64,000 nucleotides of DNA from Gerris lacustris (GCA_951217055.1 OX578286.1:8906033-8970032); one strand, 5' to 3'; numbered from the stretch's first letter, positions 11,737 to 22,778 are shown. The notes: generated by a model from the letters alone, not told the origin. Translations and numbers: made by a program.

Positions 11737-11968
11737 GGTACTTCTTTAGATTATCACTCCCCTGTTTTTTCAGAATATAAATAACTTTGACTAAATAACT
11801 ATTAAGACAAAGGGATGTTTAGTCCAATGTACTTTGGGACAAAGGAATATCACACTTCTGTTTGTATAAGGGGAGTAACAGTTTAAAGAAGAACATTTCT
11901 TCTACCATCTTTAGATTGTTACTCCTCTCTATTTTTTTATAAGAGGAGTAACAATCTAAAGAAGTGCC
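11737..11968 (+). mobile_element. Family C MITE, complete
   Basis: 232 bp from GGTACTTCTTTAGATTATCA to CAATCTAAAGAAGTGCC. It has one body segment and one hairpin module. Flanks TCTAACAC and (C)ACAACAC are only a partial match, so the target duplication has decayed. Confidence 0.88.
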
Positions 11969-12104
11969 ACAACACTTCATCACCTTGAATAATGAGAAAT
12001 AATAAAGAAGACAACAAAAAAAGTCGCGCAGCTACAAAAAAGAGCCGACTGCAATCCTACGAGTTTATTGCGTAACTAATTAATTGCCTCAAGTACAATA
12101 ATAA

Positions 12105-12152
12105 AACGTCTGGCAATTTAGTGTGGCACATACCTTCCTCGTGCCCTATCTC
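12105..12152 (-). mobile_element. Family A end fragment
   Basis: CTGGCAATTTAGTGTGGCAC followed by ATACCTTCCTCGTGCCCTAT is the distal end alone. Confidence 0.65.
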
Positions 12153-12239
12153 TGGATTAAATGTTTACATGATTAACCAATAAAGTATGTGCGATATATA
12201 AAAAAAATGGTTGTGCGTGAAGCCTTACTTAAAAAGAGC

Positions 12240-12475
12240 GGCACTTCTTTAGATTGTTATTCCCCTTTTTAATAAATGGAGGAGAGTAACAATCTAAAGA
12301 AGATGTACGGAATGTTCTTCTTTAGACTGTTACTCCCCTTATAAAAATAGAAGTGTGATATTCTTTTGTCCTAAAGTACATTGGACTAACCATCCCTTTG
12401 TCTTAATAGCTATTTAGTTAAAGTCATTTATATTCTAAAAAAAAGTAAGGGGAGTAACAATCTAAAGAAGTACCC
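12240..12475 (-). mobile_element. Family C MITE, complete
   Basis: 236 bp from GGCACTTCTTTAGATTGTTA to AACAATCTAAAGAAGTACC; single hairpin module at the left, then the body. Used here as the reference layout for the expanded copies. Confidence 0.88.
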
Positions 12476-13239
12476 TAATATCGACGTAAACATGCAATTT
12501 TTTGGTCCGATGACCCAACCCTAGAATCTGTCTTCATTCCCAATCAAGTGAATATACCACTCATCTAAATAACTTTACTTGTCAGCACTTAATTTTTATT
12601 ATTGTACTTGTGACAATCATCACATTAATTTTACTCATTGAATTTTAATGATCCTATGTTCAGGGCATAAATAAATAACCAATGATTTTTTTTAAAAAAA
12701 AACTTGACCTCATGTGGCGCCAAATCTCCTTTCACATCCTTTCGTGTCATTGTTGCCAATGTTTAAAAAAATAATTAATACAAGGATGAAGAATTAAGTG
12801 TTGAATTGATTAAATTATTGTCGCTTTAATGTTTTTCTAATGTATCCATTTAATTTTTTAATTTCTTCAGATATTTAGTATTCTCTGCGTGTATTAAGGA
12901 ATGCCTCTTGATGTCTCTCTGGTACGATGATAATTTTTACAATTCTATGTGTTAGAGTGCGATGTGGTGGACCATTGTTTTCTCGTACATGCTCGTTAAA
13001 TTATTCCGATATGGATAGTTCCTTAGTTTGACTGACAGAACAAACAATGGATTTCCCGTTTTGGTTTTTTGTCAGTGAAAGATTTCCTGTAGTATGACGT
13101 CAAAAGGAGTTCTACATCCCTTGTTCAATAGGATCTTAAAAGTTTGAAGTCAATGTACTTTCATTTTTAACTTTGTCTTTTAAAATGTGTAGAGAAGTTA
13201 TGGTTTGGAGAAGTTATGTTTTTAATTGCTTTCTACTTA

Positions 13240-13424
13240 AGCCTCGTCCAGACTGACGAACTAAACAGAGGAAACGAACCGAGCATTGGTCTCTGCGAAT
13301 GCTCAGTCTGAAATGCGCAGGCGCATTTTAGACAGGGCATGCGCAGGCGCACTTAGACAGGGCATGCGAAGAGACCGATGCTTGGCTCGTTTCCTCTGTT
13401 CGGTTCGGCAGGCTGGACGAGGCT
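13240..13424. mobile_element. PIF/Harbinger-like MITE
   Basis: 185 bp with inverted ends AGCCTCGTCCAG / CTGGACGAGGCT, flanked by TTA on each side (13237-13239 and 13425-13427). A 3-bp TTA/TAA target is characteristic of PIF/Harbinger. Inverted homology continues inward (GAGGAAACGAACC-GAGCAT against ATGCTTGGCTCGTTTCCTC), and the centre holds a duplicated GGGCATGCG(C/A)AG motif. GC content is far above the surroundings. Confidence 0.85.
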
Positions 13425-13494
13425 TTAGAAGTATTATACATTATACGGTATCCTAATTATTTCTGACGCAATGTAGTCGAAGACCAATTAATAA

Positions 13495-13672
13495 AAAGCT
13501 TACTTTTGCAATATTTCGACCCTTCGTAGGATCATCTTCAAGCTGAAAACCTATTTTCGTTGTCAGTAACTCCCAGTAAATATTATGTTATATTTTGTAA
13601 CATAAAGCATAATTAAATTGCTTTCTATATTCTATATCTACCTGACTAGAAGATGACTGTTCCATCCTGTTC
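13495..13672 (+). mobile_element. Single-arm copy of the 22409-22778 palindrome family
   Basis: CTTTTGCAATATTTCGACCC, then ATCATCTTCAAGCTG, and TTTTGTAACATAAAGCATAA, TATATCTACCTGACTAGA correspond in order to one arm of the palindrome near 22.5 kb. On the reverse strand the short stem GATCC/GGGTC is followed by GAAA. Confidence 0.65.
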
Positions 13673-14003
13673 TTGCTAAAAAAAATCTTTTATTCTAACC
13701 TAGGTGGTTATTGTCAATCAGAAATTCATAGTTAATACTGTTGTAGGGGTAGTCCATGTTAAATATTATACTTAAGATTCTTTTGGATGTTAAAAATGTT
13801 GTACTTACTGTATACGTTATTTTTAAAAAACAAAAAAAACATCCATAGTTATTCTATGACTGACACTATAAGTTAATAAAGCGTTTTGTTAATTATTTGA
13901 TCACTTTTTTTTGTTTTAATTTGTTATTTAATGATTTGCAATTCACTGTTTTTGTTGATTATCATTTTGGTTTGTTTAGCTTATATTTTTATTTTATTTT
14001 CAG

Positions 14004-14035
14004 GGGGCACTGGATTCTTCAAAGCCGTTCTGGAG
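14004..14035 (+). other. Candidate 32-nt host microexon
   Basis: A 32-nt block of 50% or more GC sits in AT-rich DNA. On its left is a long pyrimidine-rich tract ending in TTTTATTTTCAG, a good 3' splice acceptor; on its right is GAG|GTGAGT, a near-consensus donor. All three reading phases are open across it, giving GTGFFKAVLE, GALDSSKPFW or GHWILQSRSG cores. I do not recognise the protein. The splice signals and local composition are what is seen; that it is an exon is inference. No second exon was found in the window, which would fit an exon lost inside very large introns. A 60-bp minisatellite begins about 150 bp downstream. Confidence 0.35.
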
Positions 14036-14194
14036 GTGAGTTACTTCCATTCTTTCTTTTTTTTTACGAATTATATTTCTCCTTCTCCTATATAATCATT
14101 TGTACATTAGCACTTTCTTTTACAATTATTTCTACACTTTGTCTGTCTCTCAATAAACGCTCATTCTTACACTAACTTGCTCATTTATAATCAT

Positions 14195-14935
14195 TCCTCA
14201 TAATCCTGTTCTTATTCCTACACTAACTCTTTACCCTGCTCATATTCCTTCTCTGGCTCACAATCCTGTTCTTATTCCTACACTACCTCTTTACCCTGCT
14301 CATATTCCATCTCTGATTCACAATCCTGCTCTTATTCCTACTCTAACTCTTTACCCTGCTCATATTCCTTCTCTGACTCACAATCCTGCTCTTATTCCTA
14401 CTCTAACTCTTTACCCTGCTCATATTCCTTCTCTGACTCACAATCCTGCTATTATTCATACACCAACTCTTTACCCTGCTCATATTCGTTCTCTGCCTCA
14501 CAATCCTGCTCTTATTCCTACACCAACTCTTTACCCTGCTCATATTCGTTCTCTGCCTCACAATCCTGCTCTTATTCCTACACTAACTCTTTACCCTGCT
14601 CATATTCCTTCTCTGACTCACAATCCAGCTCTTATTCCTACACTAACTCTTTACCCTGCTCATATTCCTTCTCTGACTCACAATCCTGCTCTTATTCCTA
14701 CACTAACTCTTTACCCTGCTCTTATTCCTTCTCTGACTCACAATCCAGCTATTATTCCTACACTAACTCTTAATTATTCATATTCCTTCACTCTCACAAT
14801 CCTGCTCTTATTCCTACACTAACTCTTTGCCCTGCTCATATTCCTTCTCTGACTCACAATCCTGCTCTTATTCCTACTCTAACTCTTTACCCTGCTCATA
14901 TTCCTTCACTGACTTTTTCTCCTACTCAAAATCTT
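14195..14935 (+). repeat. 60-bp minisatellite, about 12 units
   Basis: Each 60-bp unit holds AATCCTGCTCTTATTCCTAC, ACTAACTCTTTACCCTGCTC and ATATTCCTTCTCTGACTCAC. Units are highly similar; one near 14770 is shortened. Confidence 0.96.
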
Positions 14936-15504
14936 GAATATGTGTAATTCCTACACTGAACTATTGCTTATCAGAAATTGCGTTATTATTAACATTAAGG
15001 TCTACGATAAGTTTTCCACTGTACCTTTAATGGCTAAAACTGCCTCGTGAAATAAATATTTTCTTTTGTTTAACTTGTAATACCTTGAAAAATTACTTCC
15101 TCTTACAATATCTAAATTTTCATATAGGATTATCCATGGCTTATGAACATCATAGAAACCGGTAATTAGAGAATATTATAATATGTGTAAAATATATGAA
15201 ATGTAAATAGACTTACGATATACATGACTGATTATTCAGTCATGCTGCAATAACTTGAACAGGAAGTTAACGGAAGAATCTATCTTAAAAATATTAAAAC
15301 CAGTGTAAAAATGATCTTAGAAAAACATATTTCCTCAAATTATTTTATGTAATATATTGTTTTAGTCAACATCCTTATTTCGAAAATTGTTTCTATAAAG
15401 TTTTTCAGCCTATGATCTTCCTGATGGTCTATAGTCTATAAACTTGTAAATATAATTCTTTGGTGTTTTATAAGAATGAACTAAGACTTCTCTCCACTAA
15501 ATTT

Positions 15505-15797
15505 CGAATCCCTAGTAAATGTATAGATTTATATTGCATCATAACTAAGTCAAATTCCTGGTAAATGTATAGATTTATATTGTATGATAACGAAGTCAAA
15601 TGCCTGGTAAATGTATAGATTTATATCGTACTCTAACAAAGTCAAATTCCTGGTAAATTTATAGATTTATATTGTATGATAACGAAGTAAAATCTCTAGT
15701 AAATGTATAGATTTATATCATACTCAAACGAAATCAAATCGCTGGTAAATTTATAGATTTATATTGTACGATAACGAAGTTAAATCTCTAGTAAATT
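15505..15797 (+). repeat. 46-bp minisatellite, six to seven units
   Basis: Units of CTGGTAAATGTATAGATTTA followed by TATTGTATGATAACGAAGTC. The last unit runs straight into the family-A copy at 15795. Confidence 0.94.
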
Positions 15798-16325
15798 GAT
15801 CGTTCTGAAGAACAAAAATATTTTATGTCTTCGATTTCGAAAATCCAAGACAGAAATCCGTTTCAGACATCAAGGAACATCTTTAGTTTCGTGTCAATCG
15901 CTCAATTTTTGAGTACCAACATATCTAAACAACTACATTCTGATTTTAATTAAATTTGTATGGTTGGTCATAAGTAGCTCATTGTTGGTCCCATATAAGT
16001 TTTAACCTTCTGCGCTCATTTGTTTCTCTTCCACATGCGCACAAACATACATTTATTTACACACCTATAACTTCAGAGGTACTTAGTTGATTTGTATGAA
16101 ACTTCTATAGTTTATCGAAAGTAACTCGCAGATAGCCCCAAATTAATTTCAAACGTCTGCGCTTTTTAACGTTTGCTAAATTGATTGTTAAATTCTTGAC
16201 AGATTAAAAAACAGGGGAAACAATTAAACAAATTAGACAATAATGGCTTGTAAAAGCATAAAATCAATAATAAACGTGATAGGATGCGAGGAAGTCATGT
16301 GCCACACTATTCGGCAGTCTATTTT
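15795..16325 (+). mobile_element. Family A repeat, nearly complete
   Basis: From GATCGTTCTGAAGAACAAAA to GATGCGAGGAAGTCATGTGC and CACACTATTCGGCAGTCTA. The terminal hairpin is missing at the left, where it meets the minisatellite. Confidence 0.83.
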
Positions 16326-16329
16326 TACT

Positions 16330-17150
16330 TTTGACAAAAAATTCATTTTTTGAATACCTATTAATATCAAAACAAAACATAAGAATAAAAGAACAGAATA
16401 TTAAAAGACAAAAAAATAGAGATAATAGAAAAAAATACTGTTACAATCTTTTCCCTCATTCTTTTTATAAAGTTAATGCTTTTTTTCTTTACCTCCGTAC
16501 TTTTTTGAATTACTGTTAAGTTAGGTAGCTCGAGAGAGAAAAAAGAACTTTACTAGAATAACAACTATCATTTGTAGAGAAAACAGTTTCCTTATAGTAT
16601 AGTGATAGAATAAAACTCACTGGCTTTATAAAACTAAAATACTTTAAGGATAAGGTGTTAAAAAAAAAGAAAAGGTTGAAGGATAAAGGTGTTAGAAAAA
16701 GAAAAAAAAGAGGGAAAATTGAGGCAATAACAGAACCTACGTAGGCTTCGAAGGATAATAGGTAGAAAGTAGGCTCGATGATCATGAAAAAAAAGTCCTG
16801 CAATGTAGTTAAAGTTAAGGAAGATATATTATGGCAATTTTCAATGTGACTATAACTGTATTTTCCGCATTTATGATGTATGTGATATATTATGTGTATT
16901 TTGATTATTATGGTCTTTTTCAACTGCTGAGGTAGCAAAAAAGGTAAGAAATTATAGAATAAAAAAAATAATGCGTAAATCAGGAAGGATTTGTCGTTAT
17001 AATCTAGTTTTTTCTCTGCGGAAGACAGTCTTTGAACGATGTTAAGTAAAACGATTTGTTTCCTTTGTGGTTATTCATGAAGTTGGTCGTTTGATTCCTT
17101 AATAATTTTGAAGATGGAGTTAATACTATTTGTGGTACTTACTTGAAACA
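16330..17150. other. AT-rich stretch, no gene seen
   Basis: The 140-codon minus frame at 16516-16938 is low in complexity (Leu/Phe/Ser-rich), lacks any domain I recognise, and has no sister copy or splice signals that would support it. I regard it as chance. Confidence 0.55.
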
Positions 17151-17194
17151 ACTAGAATGTAAAGTTGAATTTAAAAAAAAAATAATAATATGTT

Positions 17195-18495
17195 TCTTAC
17201 ATTTAACTACTTTGAAGATGTATTGAAGTTAAAATCACTGGGGTAACTCCTAAAAACTTGGAAGATGTGGTTTAAACAGTACCTTTGTAATTCCTTACAA
17301 CTTTGAAAATGAAGTAGAGCTAAAAAAAATAGAGGTAAGAGCTCCAACAACTTAGAAGATGCAGTTAAACATTGCCGTAGTAACACCCTACAACTTTGAT
17401 GATGCAGTATAAACATTGCCGTAGTAACACCCTACAACTTTGATGATGCAGTATAAACATTGCCGTAGTAACACCCTACAACTTTGATGATGCAGTATAA
17501 ACATTGCCGTAGTAACACCCTACAACTTTGATGATGCAGTATAAACATTGCCGCAGTTGCTCACTGCAACTTTGAAGATGAAGTAGAGTTAAAAACATAG
17601 ACCTAATAACTCCAACAACTTTGAAGATGCAGTATAAATATTGCAGTAGTTACAACTTTGAAAATAAATTAGAGTTAAGGACATAGAGGTAACAACTCCA
17701 ACAACTCTGAAGATGAAGTAGAGCTAAAAACAGAGGTAAGAGCTCCAACAACTTTGAAGATGAAATAGAGGTAACATCCCTTACAACTTTAAAGATGCAG
17801 TATAAACATTGCCGTAGTAACTCCCTATAACTTTGAAAATGCAGTATAAACATTAACGTAGTTACTCCTTAAAACTTTGAAGATTAAGTAGAGGTTAGAA
17901 CTCCAAAATTTTTGAAGATGCAGCATTAACATTTAGCCGTACTTAGCGGGGTATACATACTTGGGAACTTGGTTCGCCGATCTCAGTTCACAAGAACCAA
18001 GTTCACCTGCTTATAGAGGTTAACGAGCCAAATTTGTGACGACCTTGGGACCTTGGTGTTCCATTAGGTTGGAACTTGATTTCCTAAACCGAGATCACCA
18101 AATCATGTTCCTGCGTGTATAGAGCACTTTAACTCCCTACAACTTCAAATATGAGGTAGAGCTAAAAATATAGACGTTCAAACTCCAACAACTTTGAAGA
18201 TGCCCTAGAGTTGAAAGTTTAAACCATTGTGGTACTAACTACCAACAACTTTGAAGATGCCCTAGAGTTGAAAGTTTAAACCATTGTGGTACTAACTACC
18301 AACAACTTTGAAGATGCTCTAGAATTAAAACTTAAACTACTGTAGTGCTATAACTACCAACAACTTTGAAGATGCTCTAGAATTAAAAGTTAAACTATTG
18401 TAGTGCTATAACTACCAACAACTTTGAAGATGCCCTTGAGTTAAAAAGGTGAAACCATTATGGTACTAGCTACCAACAACTTTGTTGATGATGCC
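17195..18495 (+). repeat. Variable minisatellite (about 45-62 bp units), split by a MITE
   Basis: Built on CAACTTTGAAGATGCAGTAT and relatives; 17390-17550 holds near-identical 45-bp units with AACATTGCCGTAGTAACACC, while 18190-18490 holds about 60-bp units with AACTACCAACAACTTTGAAG. The array is interrupted at 17946-18128. Confidence 0.92.
17946..18128. mobile_element. MITE inserted in the minisatellite, TTA target
   Basis: 183 bp with imperfect inverted ends (GCGGGGTATACATAC / GTGTATAGAGCACT) and inner GGTTCG-CCGATCTC against GAGATCACC-AAATC. TTA lies on both sides (17943-17945, 18129-18131); removing the element and one TTA restores CCGTACTTAACTCCCTAC as in other array units. Harbinger-like by target. 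Confidence 0.75.
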
Positions 18496-19079
18496 CCAAA
18501 GGTCAGTTGCATAGACACAATTATTTTAAAGGAAATGGGTAAAAGCAACTAAAGATTTAACTAATTAATTATAGAAAAATTCAACTTAAATTAAAGAGAT
18601 TCTATAACACTAATTTTACGAAAGAGGGCCAATTACGTTGAAGGAAAATATTCGAGTATGGTCAATCAATTTCATAATAAGAATGTTGATATTTCGGTAA
18701 AAGTAACCAATTAAAATAAAAAAAAGCTAATAGATCTTAACTCTAAAGAAAAGAAAATTTCAAACTAATGCGTGTGAGGGCGAAGTTAATTTTAGTTGGA
18801 TTTTTTGTCATTTTTACTTTTTATTTTGTACTTAAGTTTTAAAAAGGGGGCTACTTTCGATTTGTCTGTGTTTTCACTCACGATGCTTCGTGCACTTGGA
18901 ATTGTAAGCTTCGTTCTAAGCATTAAGCGCTTTTTCTCGTTAAAAAAATTGCTTAAAGAAGAAAGTAACAAGTATATTGTTAGAGGAAAAGTTGTTAATA
19001 ATAATAATAATAAAATGTAGATATAATAATAATTATTATTGATTGAAGCTTAATTTATAATTCCATTTTCAGGAGGAAG

Positions 19080-19307
19080 ATACAGTATATGTATCATGTC
19101 CATGGATGGAGTTTACACGTATAGGTGTAAACTCCAAACAAATTTTAATCTTTCATGGAAAATTATTGCTCATAAAATCTCCTGCTTGTTTTTAAATGAA
19201 GATTTATAGTATAATTGTTTGTTCAAAATATACCCTGTACCCAAAAATTACAATTTTCTAAAATCGCACTAGAGAAAACGGATCAAATTTCGACTTATAT
19301 TTAATTA
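19080..19307 (+). mobile_element. Left arm of a foldback repeat (family F), interrupted by a Helitron-like element
   Basis: TCATAAAATCTCCTGCTTGT, AATGAAGATTTATAGT and ACCCTGTACCCAAAAATTAC match 63250-63480 in the same order. The arm stops at 19307 where the Helitron-like insert begins; related sequence resumes after 19749. Confidence 0.7.
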
Positions 19308-19748
19308 TCTATGTGTGTGTGTGTATGTTCTTTATACAAATCTACAGTTTTAGTTCGATCTGGATGAAAATTTGCACACTTGACCTTCGAAGCATGGGGA
19401 AAATCACTGTCTACATGAATTTTCAAAATTTAAATTTTGGTATACAGGGGTACAGGGTACAAGTAATAAATACGGGGTCAAAGTAATGAATACCCTTCAT
19501 GATGCATATCGTTGAAAAGCTCTTTATCAGTACAGTAATTGTTGTTATGTTCAGTTATGTCATATTTTTAGTTAGGATTTGGGATATTTGCAAATTATCT
19601 TATCAAAGAGGAGGGGTAATTGAAATAAGTGGGAGGGATAGAATCTAGATATTCTCGCATAGTAAAGTAATTTAAATATTTCTTGATGGAGTTTATTACT
19701 TATCAAATTAAAATAACACTCCGTAGCGAAGCACGGGTATCCCGCTAG
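19308..19748 (+). mobile_element. Non-autonomous Helitron-like element
   Basis: The right end CGAAGCACGGGTATCCCGCTAG contains a CGGG-TAT-CCCG hairpin followed by CTAG, then a T outside: the classic Helitron 3' terminus. A candidate left end A|TCTATGTGTG lies at 19308. No terminal inverted repeat or target duplication is expected or seen. A second degenerate copy of the right half lies at 23894-24030 on the opposite strand. No Rep/helicase coding sequence. The right end is well supported, the left end less so. Confidence 0.72.
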
Positions 19749-20245
19749 TTTTTTCTATAAAAACAATATGAAATTATTTATAGAAGAAATCTTATATAAT
19801 TTTTAATAGCAGAATTGTAATTTTCAAATATATTTTTTTTGTTTTTTAAATTGATTTCCCCTATAATAGCTTTCATGTTGTTTTTATCAAATTAAGCAAT
19901 ACATACATTTAATGCACTCAATGACACCTTAAATTCGATCCCTCATTTATTATTATCAGACAAATTTTACTTTTTATAAATGTGGGGGAGGGGGAAATAT
20001 AAAATTTGATTTTTTTTTCATTTTTTTATGCGACAAAGAAATTTGATATAGTATCTAAAAAAAATTATAAAGAATAATTTTTTCTTGAACAGTCGAAATT
20101 CAGTCCGGTTTCCTCTTGTACGATTTTAGAAATTTGTACTTTTTTAGTCCACGGTACATTTTGTCAAAAAGTAATACTATAAATGTTTATTTAAGTACAA
20201 CCAAGAAGATTTTATGAAGAATGACTTTTCTTTGAATTTTTTTTT
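19749..20245 (-). mobile_element. Right arm of family F foldback repeat
   Basis: GATTTCCCCTATAATAGCTT, TTTAATGCACTCAATGACAC and AGTCCGGTTTCCTCTTGTAC match 63775-64000 in the same direction and the inverse of 63420-63700. Confidence 0.7.
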
Positions 20246-20323
20246 TTTTTTTTTAATTTATTTAAATGTATTAGGCAACTTCATTCGAGGACAGTGGGCA
20301 TACTTTACATATATTATATATTA

Positions 20324-21059
20324 TACAGGGTGTTTCACGATAAATGTTACAAACTTCGGGAGGTGATTCTACACCTCAAAAGCAACAAAAAATTTCCTCT
20401 TGACCCCTGTCCGATTCTCAAGTATAAGGGAGTTATTTCGGTTTTTCTGTAAAACACGAGTTTTCTTCATAAAAATGGTCATATCTCCAAATTTGAAACA
20501 ACCCTTGAAAAGCTCATTAAATTTCCAATAAGAATGCAAACCTTAAAAGTTTCTAATATAATAATTTAAATACAATCGAAATTGGAAACAAAATTAAGTT
20601 TCTAAAATTCGGAAAATGTTATTTGTGTTTGAAGCAAAAATAATTCTTCAGCCTGAGCCTGGCAAATTTCACCAAAACTTCCCCTTTTAATAAGCTTTCC
20701 AACGATATACTCCACTTTGTGATTCCATTTTCCGAAATTTAGAAACTTAATTTTGTTTCCAATTTCGATTGTATTAAAATGATTAGAAATGTATTTAGAA
20801 ACTTTTAAGGTTTGCACTCTTATTGGAAATTTAATGAGCTTTTCAATGGTTGTTTCAAATTTGCTTTAGGACCAACAGTCCCATTTTTATGAAGACCATT
20901 TTTATGAAGAAAACTTGTGTTTTACAGGAAAACCAGAAAAAACGAAATATCTCCCTTATACTTGAGAATCGGACAGAGGTCAAGAGGAAATTTTTTGTTG
21001 CTTTTGGGGTGTAGAATCACCTCCCTAAGTTTGTAACATTTATCCTGAAACACCCTGTA
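20324..21059. mobile_element. 736-bp foldback element, TA target, TACAGGGTGTTTCA ends
   Basis: Arms of about 300 bp are inverted repeats, from TACAGGGTGTTTCACGATAA to CCTGAAACACCCTGTA, with TA on both sides. The centre (about 20620-20690) is unpaired. Large TIRs with a TA target suggest Tc1/mariner-type mobilisation. The 71-codon minus frame lies in an arm and is not a gene. Confidence 0.85.
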
Positions 21060-21547
21060 TATAACTATATTTTTTGTTATTTATTAATTAATTAATTAAT
21101 TTTTTTTCACGTCAATGCGTTGGTCATAATTCTCCTGGCAGGCCAATATAATGTTTATATACATACTGTATATAAACGTTCATACATTTTTGTTAAATTG
21201 TGAACTTTATGATTCCATTGAAATTATTGGTATAGACAACTATATCCGTGGACATTCTGTATATAAACGTCAATAAATCTCTGAATCATGAATACGTCAA
21301 TACCCTATATCAAACGTTAATATCTGAAACGTCAATACCGTTCTGAAATTCCTCTTGGTACCAACGAAAAAAAAAACACCTTTTACAAAAAAGAAACCTT
21401 CTTGTAGAAACCCACGCAAACCTTACCTGACATTTCTACAAAAATACACCCTCCTCAAGCTCGATCACTTTCCATTTCATCTCTCTTAAGTGGTATCATG
21501 CATACCCCGCCACTTTAAACTTGCCCGGCTACCTTCCTTTCCCCTTG

Positions 21548-21699
21548 CTTATTCACGTATATTATGAAAGTTCAATAATCTTTCACACACACTACTACAC
21601 ATCATATATATATATATATATTGATATATATCTATAAAAGAGTAAGTTACTAGTTATTTTTTATATATATATATATATAAAATATATACGAACTAGTAA

Positions 21700-21763
<64 letters not shown>

Positions 21764-21816
21764 TATTATAGTAGTGTGTGTGAAAGATAATAGAACTTTC
21801 ATAATACGTGAATTTT
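21548..21816. repeat. Nested palindrome around an (AT)n core
   Basis: Outer arms of about 55 bp (ACGTATATTATGAAAGTTCA with CTTTCACACACACTACTACA) are mirrored at 21765-21816. A second inverted pair inside (GTAAGTTACTAGTTA and AACTAGTAACTTA) lies between short AT runs, and a 65-bp (AT)n at 21699-21760 sits off-centre. Confidence 0.88.
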
Positions 21817-22147
21817 CCTTCATTCACATTAACTTCTTTAAAAAAAAATGAAGTTATTACTGACAACGTTCATTTTTTTTTTTTTTTTTTTTTTTATCTG
21901 GGTTTTTAATATCATGAATTGAATTGTGAACTTTATGATTCCATTCATTTATAGAGGGAAAATTAACTTTGTTATTGTTATTGTTATTTTAGTTCTCATA
22001 TTGTTCAGATTATCTTGTTAGTAATTACTTTCACTCTTAATTTCATTTGTTTAATTTCCGGTGATAATGAACTCATTATGATTTTTTTCCGATTTTAATG
22101 AACTATACTAGTATTGTTTAGTTGGGGTTTTCTTTTTTTCTTTTTTT

Positions 22148-22189
<42 letters not shown>

Positions 22190-22190
22190 A
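22148..22190. repeat. Poly(T) tract
   Basis: About 42 consecutive T; no retroelement body was recognised next to it on either strand. Confidence 0.9.
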
Positions 22191-22408
22191 TAAGGGGATT
22201 TTTCTCTTGGCTAGTCAACTTTTATTTAACGGATTATAACATTAATGGATTATAATTGGCATATTTTTCTCAACTTTCTTCTGATATATTATGTATTAGG
22301 AAGTACATATGACAAGAAAAAAATCGGTCGGATAAGCTCGAACAAATTTGTATCATTTATAACTCTGAATATACTAGTGTTAATGAATTTAAATTCAATT
22401 TTATATCT

Positions 22409-22778
22409 AATTTAATTTATTCTTATTGGTAAGTAAGGTCTAAAGGAAAGAAATAGAAGCTCACTTTTGCGATATTTCGACCCCTCTTTGGGTCATCTTC
22501 AGGCTGAAAAACCATATTTATTGTTAATAACTCTTATACAGTCGTTATATTTTGTAACATAATACATAATTTAAATGCTTATATATCTACCTGACTATAT
22601 ATAAGCATTTAAATTATGTATTATGTTACAAAATATAACGACTGTATAAGAGTTATTAACAATAAATATGGTTTTCAGCCTTAAGATGACCCAAAGAGGG
22701 GTCGAAATATCGTAAAAGTGAGCTTCTATTTTTTTCTTTTAGACCCTACTTACCAATAAGAATAATTTAATAAGGAAA
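22409..22778. mobile_element. Near-perfect 370-bp palindrome
   Basis: Arms of about 175 bp run from TTATTCTTATTGGTAAGTA to its complement, meeting at TATCTACCTGACTATATATA. Each arm holds CAGCCTGAAGATGACCC...GGGTCGAAATATCG. A single-arm, more diverged copy lies at 13495-13672, so the palindrome is probably a head-to-head duplication of a unit once single. Confidence 0.88.

Noticed and set aside
16516..16938. 140-codon minus-strand frame as a gene
   Set aside because: Low-complexity hydrophobic content expected from AT-rich DNA, no recognised domain, no second support.
22148..22190. Poly(T) as the tail of a processed pseudogene or LINE
   Set aside because: No coding or element body recognised upstream on the complementary strand.
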